This document shows, one piece after another, positions 28,128-37,768 of a stretch of DNA of 64,000 nucleotides (position 1 is the stretch's first letter; each line of letters opens with the position of its first letter). This DNA comes from Catalimonadaceae bacterium JC749 (GTDB lineage Bacteria > Bacteroidota > Bacteroidia > Cytophagales > Cyclobacteriaceae): positions 1-64,000 of the forward strand of contig JAJNNC010000003.1 of the NCBI GenBank assembly GCA_021730635.1, given 5' to 3'. A program made the translations under genes and the position numbers. The notes beneath the pieces are model-generated. The model saw nothing but the letters and a program-made list of their open reading frames with translations. It was not told the DNA's origin and did no database searches.

Positions 28128-28859
28128 ATGAAAAACACATGTTCCAAAGCAATGATTGTCTGTTGTCTGCTGGTCTTTGCAGGCTGTGAACAAGACGGTG
28201 AACATGAACCCATCCAGGAAGAAGAGGGATATGTTCAAGGGACCGTCAAAGATACACAAGGAAAACCCATAGCGGGGGCTCAAATTGTGATTGATAATAC
28301 CCTGATCTATGATTCCAATCTGACAACCACCACCGATGAGCAGGGAGTTTATAAAATCAAACTACCGGGAAGCTTTACCTGGATGGCCTATGCTCAGCTC
28401 CGACAGTCTTATCATGGAGAAACTTTTGTGCTGGATCTGCATCCTGACAAGGCAGAAGGATTTACCTCAGAGGGCGCCATCCGTAACTTTGAATGGAAGC
28501 TAAGCGGGAAAAGACCTGGAGGATCTTCTACCGGTTATTATGGAGGGCTGCTTACCTTTGATGCTTACCCGGGTATATGGGATGTGGATAACAAAGCAAT
28601 TGAATTTACCCTTACCCCTATAGGGCCTCTCATAGACGGCACCTCAGGACAGGTATTGAAGATACGTGCTGAAGATGGATATCAACTGCTGGATATTCCG
28701 ATAGGCAGATACACTATTTCAGCCGCTTATCAGGGAGTTGCTTTATCACTACGGCAGTGGAATACCGATGATGCCTTTGCGGCTGCTTTGGAAATCAACT
28801 TTCAGCCAACCATTGAGCCTCACTGCTACAATTGTGTAAAGTTAGAATATAATAAGTAA
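28128..28859 (+). CDS. lipoprotein with carboxypeptidase-regulatory-like domain
   Basis: A 243-residue lipoprotein (signal IVCCLLVFAGC). Residues about 36-115 form a transthyretin-like carboxypeptidase-regulatory fold (GYVQGTVKDTQGKPIAGAQI, then TDEQGVYKIKLPGSF). The second half (SSTGYYGGLLTFDAYPGIWD onward) is a beta-rich domain I do not recognise; its two C-terminal Cys (HCYNCVK) may form a disulfide. It sits between two SusCD loci pointing away from each other and may be a surface accessory of one of them, but it shares a transcription unit with neither. Confidence 0.7.
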   Translation: MKNTCSKAMIVCCLLVFAGCEQDGEHEPIQEEEGYVQGTVKDTQGKPIAGAQIVIDNTLIYDSNLTTTTDEQGVYKIKLPGSFTWMAYAQLRQSYHGETFVLDLHPDKAEGFTSEGAIRNFEWKLSGKRPGGSSTGYYGGLLTFDAYPGIWDVDNKAIEFTLTPIGPLIDGTSGQVLKIRAEDGYQLLDIPIGRYTISAAYQGVALSLRQWNTDDAFAAALEINFQPTIEPHCYNCVKLEYNK

Positions 28860-29207
28860 GAGGCTTGTTCATCAGGGATTTGGTCTGGCATTCTTTTGAT
28901 GATGAATAGCCTGAACAAATCTTGGAAAAGTAGCAGGAAACCTTGTTTCCTATTCAGCGCCTGTTGCCGTGCGTTTACGCTTTCATGCCTCTATCAATGA
29001 AAGAGAATCAGCTTACCGCTATGCAAAGACCTATAGCGTATGGCAGGGCAATGACCAGGATAAATTAAGGCTGATGCATTGGCTAGTATTTATTCAAATT
29101 AATATCTTTATACAGGGTGAGTTTTCAGTAAATGGAGATAAAATCTGACACTCATGGACTCCCCTTTTACAGTCTGACTGATGGTTAACCTTATAAGCTC
29201 AAATACG
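28860..29207. other. intergenic region with imperfect hairpin
   Basis: An imperfect hairpin follows the lipoprotein stop: TTCATCA (28868-28874) with TGATGAA (28900-28906), extended by TTGTTCA / TGAACAA arms, which may end transcription. A start-less open frame of about 75 codons between 28916 and 29150 (containing VAVRLRFHASINERESAYRY) reads like protein but belongs to no family I know. Confidence 0.35.
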
Positions 29208-30125
29208 ATGGCAGTACATACACAAAAGATTGTTCCTCACCTGTGGTTCGACAGGGAAGCCAAAGAAGCAGCCCACTTCTATTGCTCTATCTTTCCCCAT
29301 TCAAGCATCAAGCACATCACGACGCTACACAACACCCCTTCGGGCGACACTGATATTGTATCCTTTGAACTCTGGCAGTACGAGTTTCAGGCTATTAATG
29401 CCGGACCGCTTTTTACCTTCAACCCCTCGGTTTCCTTTATGGTCAATTTTGATCCCTCACAGGACAAAGAAGCCAGATCGCGTATAGAGCAAGTCTGGGG
29501 TAAACTCATAGAAGGTGGTCAAGCACTCATGCCGCTTGACAGCTATCCGTTCAGTGAACGCTATGGGTGGGTGCAGGACCGGTACGGACTTTCCTGGCAG
29601 CTGATCTATACCGATGCCGAGGGAGAGGAGCGCCCCTGTATCATCCCTTCGCTTTTGTTTGCGGGAGACGTCTACGGCAAAGCCGAAGAGGCCTCTGATT
29701 TTTATCTCTCCGTATTTAAAGATACCCGGCGTGGCGCAATCGCCCGCTACCCTGCTGGCATGGAACCTGACAAAGAGGGAAAGATCATGTTTACTGATTT
29801 TCAACTCGAAGGCCAATGGTTTGCGGCTATGGATAGCGCCCGTTCGCATGGCTTTGCTTTTAATGAAGCCATTTCCCTGATGGTTTACTGTGAAGACCAG
29901 GCAGCATTGGATTACTATTGGGAAAAGCTTTCTGCCGTTCCTCAGGCCGAACAGTGTGGCTGGCTCAAAGACCCCTATGGCCTCTCCTGGCAGATCGTAC
30001 CCACTGTGCTGGACAACATGATGCAGGATCAGGATGCGGAGAGATTGGCCCGGGTTACCCAGGCCTTTCTCAAGATGAAGAAATTTGATCTGGCTGTCCT
30101 GCAAAGGGCCTATCAGGGAAAGTAA
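29208..30125 (+). CDS. two-domain VOC protein (tandem PhnB-like)
   Basis: A protein of about 305 residues made of two PhnB-type VOC units. The first starts QKIVPHLWFDREAKEAAHFY and closes near GWVQDRYGLSWQLIYTD (about residue 135). The second runs from LFAGDVYGKAEEASDFYLSV to CGWLKDPYGLSWQIVPTVL. Both carry the family motifs. The C-terminal 85 residues are very close to the single-domain protein at 17915-18412 (MVYC ... DYYWEKL, AFLKMKKFDLA), so the two genes are paralogs. The start at 29208 aligns with that paralog; an earlier ATG at 29181 is possible. The reaction is unknown. Confidence 0.85.
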   Translation: MAVHTQKIVPHLWFDREAKEAAHFYCSIFPHSSIKHITTLHNTPSGDTDIVSFELWQYEFQAINAGPLFTFNPSVSFMVNFDPSQDKEARSRIEQVWGKLIEGGQALMPLDSYPFSERYGWVQDRYGLSWQLIYTDAEGEERPCIIPSLLFAGDVYGKAEEASDFYLSVFKDTRRGAIARYPAGMEPDKEGKIMFTDFQLEGQWFAAMDSARSHGFAFNEAISLMVYCEDQAALDYYWEKLSAVPQAEQCGWLKDPYGLSWQIVPTVLDNMMQDQDAERLARVTQAFLKMKKFDLAVLQRAYQGK

Positions 30126-30436
30126 GCCGGAACAACAAAATTAATGCTACCCAGCCAAATTTCCCTCGGTCAAAGTAATCCTGCTCAATGATCATGGACT
30201 ATGCACATATATTCTGTACTATATCTCCTTGATAACTAAGCCTTTAAACCTTTGTACATTATATGGCTGACTATGCAGCGTACACCAACTCCTCACACTT
30301 AGCCATAATTTATTAGCTGAAAACTAAAAATTCATTAAATTTAGGCTTCAATTTTTGTTGTTGTTATAAAATAGCTATGTTATAAAGATTTTTATACGAA
30401 AAATACAATCCAGCTCAATTATTTAGTATTCTAGTT
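30126..30436. other. AT-rich intergenic region before the second sigma gene
   Basis: The last 130 bases are strongly AT-rich (around 30340-30430), as expected for a promoter region. I find no perfect TAnnTTTG element and no gene. Confidence 0.4.
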
Positions 30437-31033
30437 TTGATAAAAAGTAGCAAAAATATTGAAAGGGAAATTGTTGAGAAAGTAGCTAACGGTGACCATC
30501 AAGCATTCAGGATTATTTTTGACCAGTACAAAGATGTGCTCTATGGGTATAGCTATAAGCTGACCAAATCTACAGTGCTAGCCGAAGAAGCCATTCAGGA
30601 GGTTTTTTTAAAATTTTGGCAAAACAGAAAAGACCTAAACGCTGACCTTTCCATCAAAGCTTATCTCTACAAAATCACAAGAAATCACCTCTTTAACCTG
30701 CTGAGGAATGCAGCCTATGACCATCAGCTGAAGCAACAGCTTTTTTATAACCGCCAGGATTCGCATTACAGTACCGAAGACCAGTTAGTCTATCGTGACC
30801 TGGAAACTTTTAAGAACCAGGCGATTGCCAACTTACCACCCAAAATGCAAGAGATCTTTCAGATGAGCCGGGCAGAAGGCATGAGCCATCAAGAGATTGC
30901 CCATCAGCTTGGTATCTCTCAACATACCGTGAAAGATCAGATTGTAAAAGCCCTTAAATCCATCAAAGAATACTTGCGTATCCATACCGATATTGCGGTT
31001 AACATCATTTTGTTCATGCAGATTTTCTGTTAA
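30437..31033 (+). CDS. ECF RNA polymerase sigma factor, locus 2, TTG start
   Basis: A 198-residue ECF sigma factor: region 2 near residues 15-85 (FRIIFDQYKDVLYGYSYKLT ... AEEAIQEVFLKFWQNRK) and region 4 near 130-180 (LPPKMQEIFQMSRAEGMSHQ, then EIAHQLGISQHTVKDQIV). No in-frame ATG precedes region 2. TTG at 30437 gives the expected N-terminus; the neighbouring ATA and ATT codons are less likely starts. The C-terminus ends in a hydrophobic stretch, HTDIAVNIILFMQIFC, like the first sigma factor. It heads the second polysaccharide-utilisation unit. Confidence 0.88.
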   Translation: MIKSSKNIEREIVEKVANGDHQAFRIIFDQYKDVLYGYSYKLTKSTVLAEEAIQEVFLKFWQNRKDLNADLSIKAYLYKITRNHLFNLLRNAAYDHQLKQQLFYNRQDSHYSTEDQLVYRDLETFKNQAIANLPPKMQEIFQMSRAEGMSHQEIAHQLGISQHTVKDQIVKALKSIKEYLRIHTDIAVNIILFMQIFC

Positions 31034-31116
31034 AAGAAAAAAATTTCCTTCCCGCATCGTCCTATCTGCCGGCTCATGTGTAATAGGTTTATAAGTATCC
31101 ACAAAACCAACACACA

Positions 31117-32100
31117 TTGGCTGACCATCATTATATCAGATCCTTGTTCCTTAAGTTTCTTTCGGATGAATGTACGTCCGAGGAGATAGAAGAGATTGTT
31201 AATTACCTGAAGACGTCAACGAATGTTGATGGCTTGCCCGGGGTAGAAGAAGTGAAAGCCAAACTCGGTCCGCTTCCCAAATTAGACGATAACCATGCTA
31301 ACCTTATTTTCAATAAAATCATTAACACCGATCGGGTGGTAAAGACTTTGAACACCCCCAAGCCTACGTTCCATTGGTGGCGGGTGGCCGCTGCCATAGC
31401 GGGCATACTATTCATAGCAGGGATATTCTTCCTGAAGCAGTACCAGCCTTCATCCTATGCTACTTCCTATGGAGAAACGAAAACGTTCCGGCTTCCTGAT
31501 GGTACCAAGGTCACCCTGAATGCTAATTCTGAACTCAGTCTTACGGAGGAGTGGGGAGAAGGAATTGTCCGGGAAGTATGGCTGGAGGGAGAAGCCTTCT
31601 TCTCGGTAGTGCACACCCAGGATGAGCGGGAATTTCTGGTGCATACCTACAATGAACTCAGTGTGGAAGTACTAGGCACACAGTTTAATGTAAACAGCCG
31701 TAATAATAAGGCTACTGTCGTACTCAACTCCGGTAAAGTGAAAGTGCAGACACAGCAGCAAGGCGCGGAAGCACAATGGATCATGCAGCCCGGAGACCTG
31801 ATAGCGTATGAACACGAAACGCAGCAAGTCAAACAGAAGACGGTAGATACCACCTTGTACACTTCCTGGAGAAATAACCTGCTTCTTTTCAAAGATACTC
31901 CCTTGCATGAAATAGCGCTCACGATAAAGGAGAATTATGGTTATCAGGTCAGCTTTGAGCATGACAGCCTGGCACAATTGCGTTTTACCGGCTCTAACCC
32001 GGCAGACCAGCTGGACCTGCTACTCAGGACGTTGGAACTTTCTTTCGATATTCAAATAACAAAAGAAAGGAAGCGAATCCTGATGAAAAGTACTGAATAA
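31117..32100 (+). CDS. FecR-family anti-sigma factor, locus 2, TTG start
   Basis: A 327-residue FecR protein: cytosolic N-terminus of about 85 residues (LFLKFLSDECTSEEIEEIVN), one membrane helix near 90-108 (RVAAAIAGILFIAGIFFL), FecR domain (FRLPDGTKVTLNANSELSLT, then LEGEAFFSVVHTQDEREFLV) and DUF4974 (LHEIALTIKENYGYQVSFEH). It should control the sigma factor encoded 83 bases upstream and be switched by the STN domain of the SusC that follows. TTG at 31117 is the only start that gives the full anti-sigma region. Confidence 0.88.
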   Translation: MADHHYIRSLFLKFLSDECTSEEIEEIVNYLKTSTNVDGLPGVEEVKAKLGPLPKLDDNHANLIFNKIINTDRVVKTLNTPKPTFHWWRVAAAIAGILFIAGIFFLKQYQPSSYATSYGETKTFRLPDGTKVTLNANSELSLTEEWGEGIVREVWLEGEAFFSVVHTQDEREFLVHTYNELSVEVLGTQFNVNSRNNKATVVLNSGKVKVQTQQQGAEAQWIMQPGDLIAYEHETQQVKQKTVDTTLYTSWRNNLLLFKDTPLHEIALTIKENYGYQVSFEHDSLAQLRFTGSNPADQLDLLLRTLELSFDIQITKERKRILMKSTE

Positions 32101-32164
32101 TTTACCTGTCAGCGCGGTACTGATAGATAGCGATTGATTAATTAAACCTAAAACAACTTAGACT

Positions 32165-35100
32165 ATGAAACACTTTCACCGATGTATTTCATGCATCATA
32201 GTGCTAATCCTGGTAGCGTTTAGTCTGCATGCGCAGCAGCTGGCTGTGAAGGTCAACCGGGGAAATGATCCCTCTCAAAAGGACCAGAAAGCACTTTTAG
32301 AGGTTATTTTGTCCCTGGAATCCCGTTACAAGGTACGCTTTAACTTTAACAGCCAGTTGGTTAAAGATAAATTTGTGGACGCTGATGTGATCAATGCCCT
32401 CTCTTATGATACACTGAATACGGTATTGGATAAGTTACTCCCTCCCTTATCGCTTGATTATAAGAAAATAAGCCAGGAGCACTATGTGATTTTCTCAGCA
32501 CTCAAAGATGAGAGTAAACTGCTGCCCCTGAAAAACCAACAAATGCGATTGATGACAGACGAAAAAAAATGGCAGGGGCAACACCTGGTCAAGCCATTGG
32601 ATCGTCAACTTTACAAAAATCATGCGCCAGCTTTTGCCAAATCCATCAGTGGCAGGGTAACCGATGCCGAATCCGGCGATGGACTTCCCGGCGTCAATGT
32701 ACTGGTCAAAGCGTCAACCTCAGGTACAGTGACCGATGTAGATGGCAATTACCGGCTCTCGGTCCCTGATGAGGCGGATACGCTGGTGTTTTCTTCCGTA
32801 GGCTACACTTCCAGAGAAGTCGCCATAGGTGGACAGACAGTGATTGATGTGCAGTTATCTACGGATATTCAATCCCTTTCGGAAGTGGTGGTGATCGGCT
32901 ACGGTACGCAGGACAAAGCGACCCTTACTGGTTCAGTGGCAGCGATTAAAAGCCGTGACATTGTGACGACCAAAAACGAAAATGTACAGAACATGCTGAC
33001 AGGGAAGATCTCCGGTGTGCGTGTATCGCAAAGAACAGCAGAGCCAGGAGCCTTTAACAATAGTTTTGACATCCGTGGTATGGGAACACCCCTGATCATC
33101 ATCGACGGTATTCCTCGCACAAACGCTGATTTTCAACGATTAGACCCCAATAATATAGATAATATTTCAGTGCTGAAAGATGCCTCGGCCGCGATTTATG
33201 GCGTGCGTGCTGCCAATGGCGTTGTGCTGGTCACGACCAAAAAGGGAACCAACAAAAAGATAGAGCTGAACTACTCCGGCTCGTTTACCTGGCAGGTGCC
33301 CTCCGGTTTGCCGGCCACAGTCGATGCGATAGAATATATGACCCTGCGCAACGAAAGAGCGATGCACAACATAAACGGAGGCTCCCCCATCTTTAATGAA
33401 CAGCAATTTGAAGACTACCGGAACGGAACGCTGCAGAGCACCGACTGGTATCCCTTGGTTTTCAGCGATTATGCGCCACAAACCATGCATAATTTAAGCG
33501 CCACAGGTGGCAATGAAAAAACCACCTATTATATAGGGTTAGGTTACTTATACCAGGAGGGTTTTTTCAAATCCAGGGATTTACATTATAACAAATACAA
33601 TGTCCGGTCCAACATAAGCACCCAGATCACCGATCAACTGACCCTAAACCTGAACTTAGGGTTGATCATGGACGAACAGGATAGACCCTACCAGGATTCC
33701 TGGTGGATCATCCGGGGGTTCTGGCGGCAAGGGGCTCATATACCCGCTTACGCCAATAACGATCCTACCAAGCCTTATCATGGACTGATAGAGGGTGACA
33801 ATCCGCTCTCATTCATGAACAGAGACATTGTGGGTTACCGGGAATTCAATAAAAAAATAATTCAAACTTCCGCCAGCCTGCAATACGATATCCCCGGCGT
33901 AGAAGGCTTGTATCTGGAGGGCTTGTTCAGCTACGACTATAACGTGGAGAACAACAACATTTTTCAGCGGGAATACAAACAATACCAATACGATGAGGCA
34001 TCGGATACCTATACAACATTCACCCGTCAATCTCCCAACCGGATCAGAAGAGAAGCCTACTTCAGGCATCAGACACTGGCCCGGGCTTCGGTCAATTACG
34101 GCGCTGATTTCAACAAACATCAGGTAAATGCGATTGTGTTGGGAGAGGCACAAAAAAGACAGAGCGATAACTTTTACACCCAAAGGGATTTGTTGCTTCA
34201 GCTCCCCTATCTGTTTGCCGGCATTCCTGAAGGGCAACTCGCCAGCATGAATGCAGACCCCAATATCGGTTTATATGAGAACGCAAATTTGGCACTGGCC
34301 GGCAGGGTCAACTATTCTTACGATAGTAGGTACCTGGCGGAAGTACTTTTCCGCTATGACGGATCATCCAAGTTTGGAGAAGGTTCTCAATGGGGCTTCT
34401 TCCCCGCGGCTTCAGTAGGATGGCGTATTTCTGAAGAAAATTTTATGAAAAACGCAGCAGGCCTTTCCTTCATAGAGCAGTTGAAGTTTCGTGCCTCCTA
34501 TGGTAAAACAGGAGATGATGGCGCCTCAAGCTACCAATTCATTTCAGGATATAATTACCCTACCGCTACCGACAGAAGAAACTTTACCGGTGGCTATGTG
34601 TTTGATGGAAATTTCAATGCAAGCGCGGACAACAAAGGCATTCCCAATCCATTCATTACCTGGTATACGTCTAAAACACTGGATTTTGGGGTCGACTTCA
34701 TTGGATGGAATGGCCTTTTCGGAATAACGGCAGACTACTTTAGCAGAAACCGCGAAGGACTCCTCGCCACCCGAAGCGGAGGAATACCCACGGTGGTAGG
34801 TGCCGGACTTCCTCAGGAAAACCTGAACTCGGATCTTACCTATGGCTTCGATCTGGAACTATCGCACCAAAATAATATCGGAAAGTTTTTCTATAGCGCT
34901 CGGGGGCTGTACTCCTTGGCACGGGTCAAACGCCTGTATGTGGAACGTGGCCCCATAGGAAGTTCCTGGAGCAACTGGAAAAATAACCAGAACGATCGTT
35001 TACAAGGGGTGCATTCCGGACTTCAGGGGGTAGGACAATTTCAGTCGTGGGAAGAGATATGGTCCAGCCCGACGTATGTTGGCCGTGGCACGATCATCGG

Positions 35101-35683
35101 TGACTATATATACGAGGACTGGAATGGGGATGGCGAAATCAATGGGAATGACGTACACCCCATCCGCTATAACCAGGACCCGTGGATGAACTTCAGCTTG
35201 ATTCTCGATGCTTCCTACAAAGGATTTGATTTGAATTTACTGTTGCAAGGCTCGGCCATGAGTTCCCTCATCTATGGTGAGCAGCTTCGTGAGCCCATGT
35301 GGGGAAGTGGCAACTCAGGCGCCATGGAACAGTTTATGGACCGATGGCACCCTGTAGACCCCAATGCTGATCCTTATGATCCGGCAACCGAATGGGTGTC
35401 TGGCCATTATGCTTACACCGGAACCCTGCCTGATGTCAACTCCACCTTCAATACCGAAGACGGGGCTTATATAAGACTGAAAAGTGTAGAACTCGGCTAC
35501 ACGCTTCCTTCAGAAATCCTTCAGCGCATTGGTATTACTAGTTTGCGTGTTTATGCCAATACCTACAACCTGTTCACGCTTACCAAGGTCAATTATGTGG
35601 ATCCAGAGCATCCGAATGATACCTATGGATATTTGTATCCATTGAACAAGAGTGTTACTGCCGGAGTCAATATTAATTTCTAA
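32165..35683 (+). CDS. SusC/RagA TonB-dependent transporter with STN domain, locus 2
   Basis: A 1172-residue outer-membrane transporter. A signal peptide ending SLHAQQ is followed by the STN domain (SRYKVRFNFNSQLVKDKFVD), a carboxypeptidase-like domain (ISGRVTDAESGDGLPGVNVL), the TonB-box region (VVVIGYGTQDKATLTGSV), the plug (VLKDASAAIYGVRAANGVVL) and the beta barrel ending NKSVTAGVNINF. The layout is complete. With the SusD that follows 13 bases later it forms a pedal-bin type importer for a glycan. It is the third gene of the sigma-FecR-SusC-SusD unit. Confidence 0.93.
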   Translation: MKHFHRCISCIIVLILVAFSLHAQQLAVKVNRGNDPSQKDQKALLEVILSLESRYKVRFNFNSQLVKDKFVDADVINALSYDTLNTVLDKLLPPLSLDYKKISQEHYVIFSALKDESKLLPLKNQQMRLMTDEKKWQGQHLVKPLDRQLYKNHAPAFAKSISGRVTDAESGDGLPGVNVLVKASTSGTVTDVDGNYRLSVPDEADTLVFSSVGYTSREVAIGGQTVIDVQLSTDIQSLSEVVVIGYGTQDKATLTGSVAAIKSRDIVTTKNENVQNMLTGKISGVRVSQRTAEPGAFNNSFDIRGMGTPLIIIDGIPRTNADFQRLDPNNIDNISVLKDASAAIYGVRAANGVVLVTTKKGTNKKIELNYSGSFTWQVPSGLPATVDAIEYMTLRNERAMHNINGGSPIFNEQQFEDYRNGTLQSTDWYPLVFSDYAPQTMHNLSATGGNEKTTYYIGLGYLYQEGFFKSRDLHYNKYNVRSNISTQITDQLTLNLNLGLIMDEQDRPYQDSWWIIRGFWRQGAHIPAYANNDPTKPYHGLIEGDNPLSFMNRDIVGYREFNKKIIQTSASLQYDIPGVEGLYLEGLFSYDYNVENNNIFQREYKQYQYDEASDTYTTFTRQSPNRIRREAYFRHQTLARASVNYGADFNKHQVNAIVLGEAQKRQSDNFYTQRDLLLQLPYLFAGIPEGQLASMNADPNIGLYENANLALAGRVNYSYDSRYLAEVLFRYDGSSKFGEGSQWGFFPAASVGWRISEENFMKNAAGLSFIEQLKFRASYGKTGDDGASSYQFISGYNYPTATDRRNFTGGYVFDGNFNASADNKGIPNPFITWYTSKTLDFGVDFIGWNGLFGITADYFSRNREGLLATRSGGIPTVVGAGLPQENLNSDLTYGFDLELSHQNNIGKFFYSARGLYSLARVKRLYVERGPIGSSWSNWKNNQNDRLQGVHSGLQGVGQFQSWEEIWSSPTYVGRGTIIGDYIYEDWNGDGEINGNDVHPIRYNQDPWMNFSLILDASYKGFDLNLLLQGSAMSSLIYGEQLREPMWGSGNSGAMEQFMDRWHPVDPNADPYDPATEWVSGHYAYTGTLPDVNSTFNTEDGAYIRLKSVELGYTLPSEILQRIGITSLRVYANTYNLFTLTKVNYVDPEHPNDTYGYLYPLNKSVTAGVNINF

Positions 35684-35695
35684 TACAAGACAACT

Positions 35696-37747
35696 ATGAA
35701 ATCAAAATATATACTAGTCGTGATATGGATGTTGAGTAGCCTGGTCATTTCCTGCTCTGACTATCTGGATATACCGCCTACCAACGTCGTACGAGACGAG
35801 GATCTTTTTACCGATGCATCTACGATGTCGGTATATATGGCACGCATATACAGCCAAATGCCTTTTGAGGATTTTAAGTATTCCCCGGCCCGACAATTCT
35901 TCGATGACTGGCTCGTCACACCCGGCGCCAACTCCGGTGAATCTTTAGGCCGTGATGCCGGCACAGCCATGACCTCCGAAGGTTGGGCTCGCAATGGCCC
36001 TTATTGGGAACGCGCCTACAACTTACTTCGGGATGCCAACCGACTGCTCGAGACCTTGCCACAATATCAGTCCAATTTTAGCGAAGAGGAATATAACCAT
36101 TTTGTAGGGGAAGGCTACTTTGCCCGTGCGATGGTTTTCTATGCTTTAGCCAAGCGTTACGGAGGGGTTCCCCTGGTGACATCCGTACTGAATTACCCTG
36201 AAACACCGGTCGATGAACTCGAAATCCCCAGGTCAACGGAAGAAGAAACCTGGGATCAGACACTGGCTGATTTTGATATGGCTATTGCAAACCTATCGGA
36301 AGCCAGCCCCATGCGCGGCTATGCCAATAAGTATGTGGCTTTAAGTTTTAAGTCTGAAGCCATGTTGTATGCCGGATCAGTTGCAAAATACAATAGACTT
36401 ACCGGGTTTGGCGAAAAAACCGGCGTGCGGGTAATCGGCTTCGAAGCGGGAGCCACCGCTTCGGTAAAGTATTTCAAGGAAGCCTACAATGCTGCCCGTG
36501 AAGTAATGATGTCAGGGAAATATTCACTTTATATGGCAAAATGGGCACCCAATGATAAGGAAGCCCAATATCAGAACATGGTGGATATGTTCTTCGATCT
36601 CTCAAGTCCCGAAAATATTTATATCAAAGAATATACGTTCCCGGATCTGACCCATGGCTACGATGCGTACAACATCCCTCGACAGCTGATGGGTGGAAAC
36701 GGTTATTCTGCCGGCAATGCTCCTACCCTTGACTTTGTGGAGCTGTTCGACGGTTTCGAAAAGAATCCTGACGGCACCATTAAAGTACTGGATGATAATG
36801 GCAAGTATTTATTGTTCGACAATGTGACAGACATTTTTGCCAATGCCGAACCCCGCCTGCGTGCCAATGTAATTTTACCAGGCGATGTTTTTAAGGGAGA
36901 AGTCATGGAAATCCGCCGGGGTATCTATACAGGAGATGCTTCCACCGGTATTGATCCGCTGAGAGTGGTCAATGGCAGCGCTCCCAATTATTCAATTTCC
37001 GGCCCTTCGAAATACAACCAGGTGGATGCTTACAATGCGGAAGGTGAATTCGATGAGAAAGAACTTTTCTTATCGCAGAATGGCACAACCCACGAAACGG
37101 TGGAACTCCCCGATGGCACCACCATGAATGCAGGTGGCAAAAATGGCCCTTTCACAGCCGATGGTACAGCAGCCATGACTGGCTTTATCGTTCGCAAATG
37201 GTTGAACCCCAGTATGCCGCAAAGCCTGGTATTGGAAGCCCGCTCCGAGCAGCATTTCATATTGATGCGATACGCCGAAATCCTATTGAATGCCGCCGAA
37301 GCTGCGGCTGAGTTGACACTGGCCGGAGCGAGCGTGGAAAGTGGTGATAACCTTCAACAAGTGGCCTTTGATGCGATACAGGCGATTCGCGAAAGAGCCG
37401 GAGCAGACCTTCTGACTAACATCACTGAAATTTCAGGAGAAAGTGGATTGCAGGTCATTCGCAAAGAGCGTAAGAAAGAGCTGGGGTTTGAGCATAAAAC
37501 GCTCTGGGACATCAGGCGATGGCGCATTCAGCACTCCGAAAGGCTGAATGGCTCTACCCAAGCGGATGGTGCCTATTACCGGGGCCTGTATCCCTTCTAT
37601 TCATCAGAAACCGGCAAATATTTCTTTGATGCGGGTCTGGATGAAGACAGGCGCCTTTTCCGGTTTACGGAGCAAGATTATTACCTGGCCATACCAGCCA
37701 ATGAGGTATCTAAGAGTCCTGTCATTGACCAGCAGCCTGGCCGTTAA
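35696..37747 (+). CDS. SusD/RagB-family outer-membrane lipoprotein, locus 2
   Basis: A 683-residue SusD-type surface lipoprotein with lipobox MLSSLVISC followed by SDYLDIPPTNVV. The typical early block SVYMARIYSQMPF and the later blocks FHLMRYAEILL-like HFILMRYAEILLNAAEAAAE, then ELGFEHKTLWDIRRWRI, are present. It is about 100 residues longer than many SusD proteins, with the extra length in the middle. It binds the glycan imported by the adjacent SusC. The DUF3823 gene follows after 21 bases. Confidence 0.92.
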   Translation: MKSKYILVVIWMLSSLVISCSDYLDIPPTNVVRDEDLFTDASTMSVYMARIYSQMPFEDFKYSPARQFFDDWLVTPGANSGESLGRDAGTAMTSEGWARNGPYWERAYNLLRDANRLLETLPQYQSNFSEEEYNHFVGEGYFARAMVFYALAKRYGGVPLVTSVLNYPETPVDELEIPRSTEEETWDQTLADFDMAIANLSEASPMRGYANKYVALSFKSEAMLYAGSVAKYNRLTGFGEKTGVRVIGFEAGATASVKYFKEAYNAAREVMMSGKYSLYMAKWAPNDKEAQYQNMVDMFFDLSSPENIYIKEYTFPDLTHGYDAYNIPRQLMGGNGYSAGNAPTLDFVELFDGFEKNPDGTIKVLDDNGKYLLFDNVTDIFANAEPRLRANVILPGDVFKGEVMEIRRGIYTGDASTGIDPLRVVNGSAPNYSISGPSKYNQVDAYNAEGEFDEKELFLSQNGTTHETVELPDGTTMNAGGKNGPFTADGTAAMTGFIVRKWLNPSMPQSLVLEARSEQHFILMRYAEILLNAAEAAAELTLAGASVESGDNLQQVAFDAIQAIRERAGADLLTNITEISGESGLQVIRKERKKELGFEHKTLWDIRRWRIQHSERLNGSTQADGAYYRGLYPFYSSETGKYFFDAGLDEDRRLFRFTEQDYYLAIPANEVSKSPVIDQQPGR

Positions 37748-37768
37748 CCTAATCCAAAATTAACAAAA

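Noticed and set aside
28916-29150. Start-less plus frame of about 75 codons
   Set aside because: Bounded by stops, no recognisable family, directly downstream of a terminator-like hairpin.
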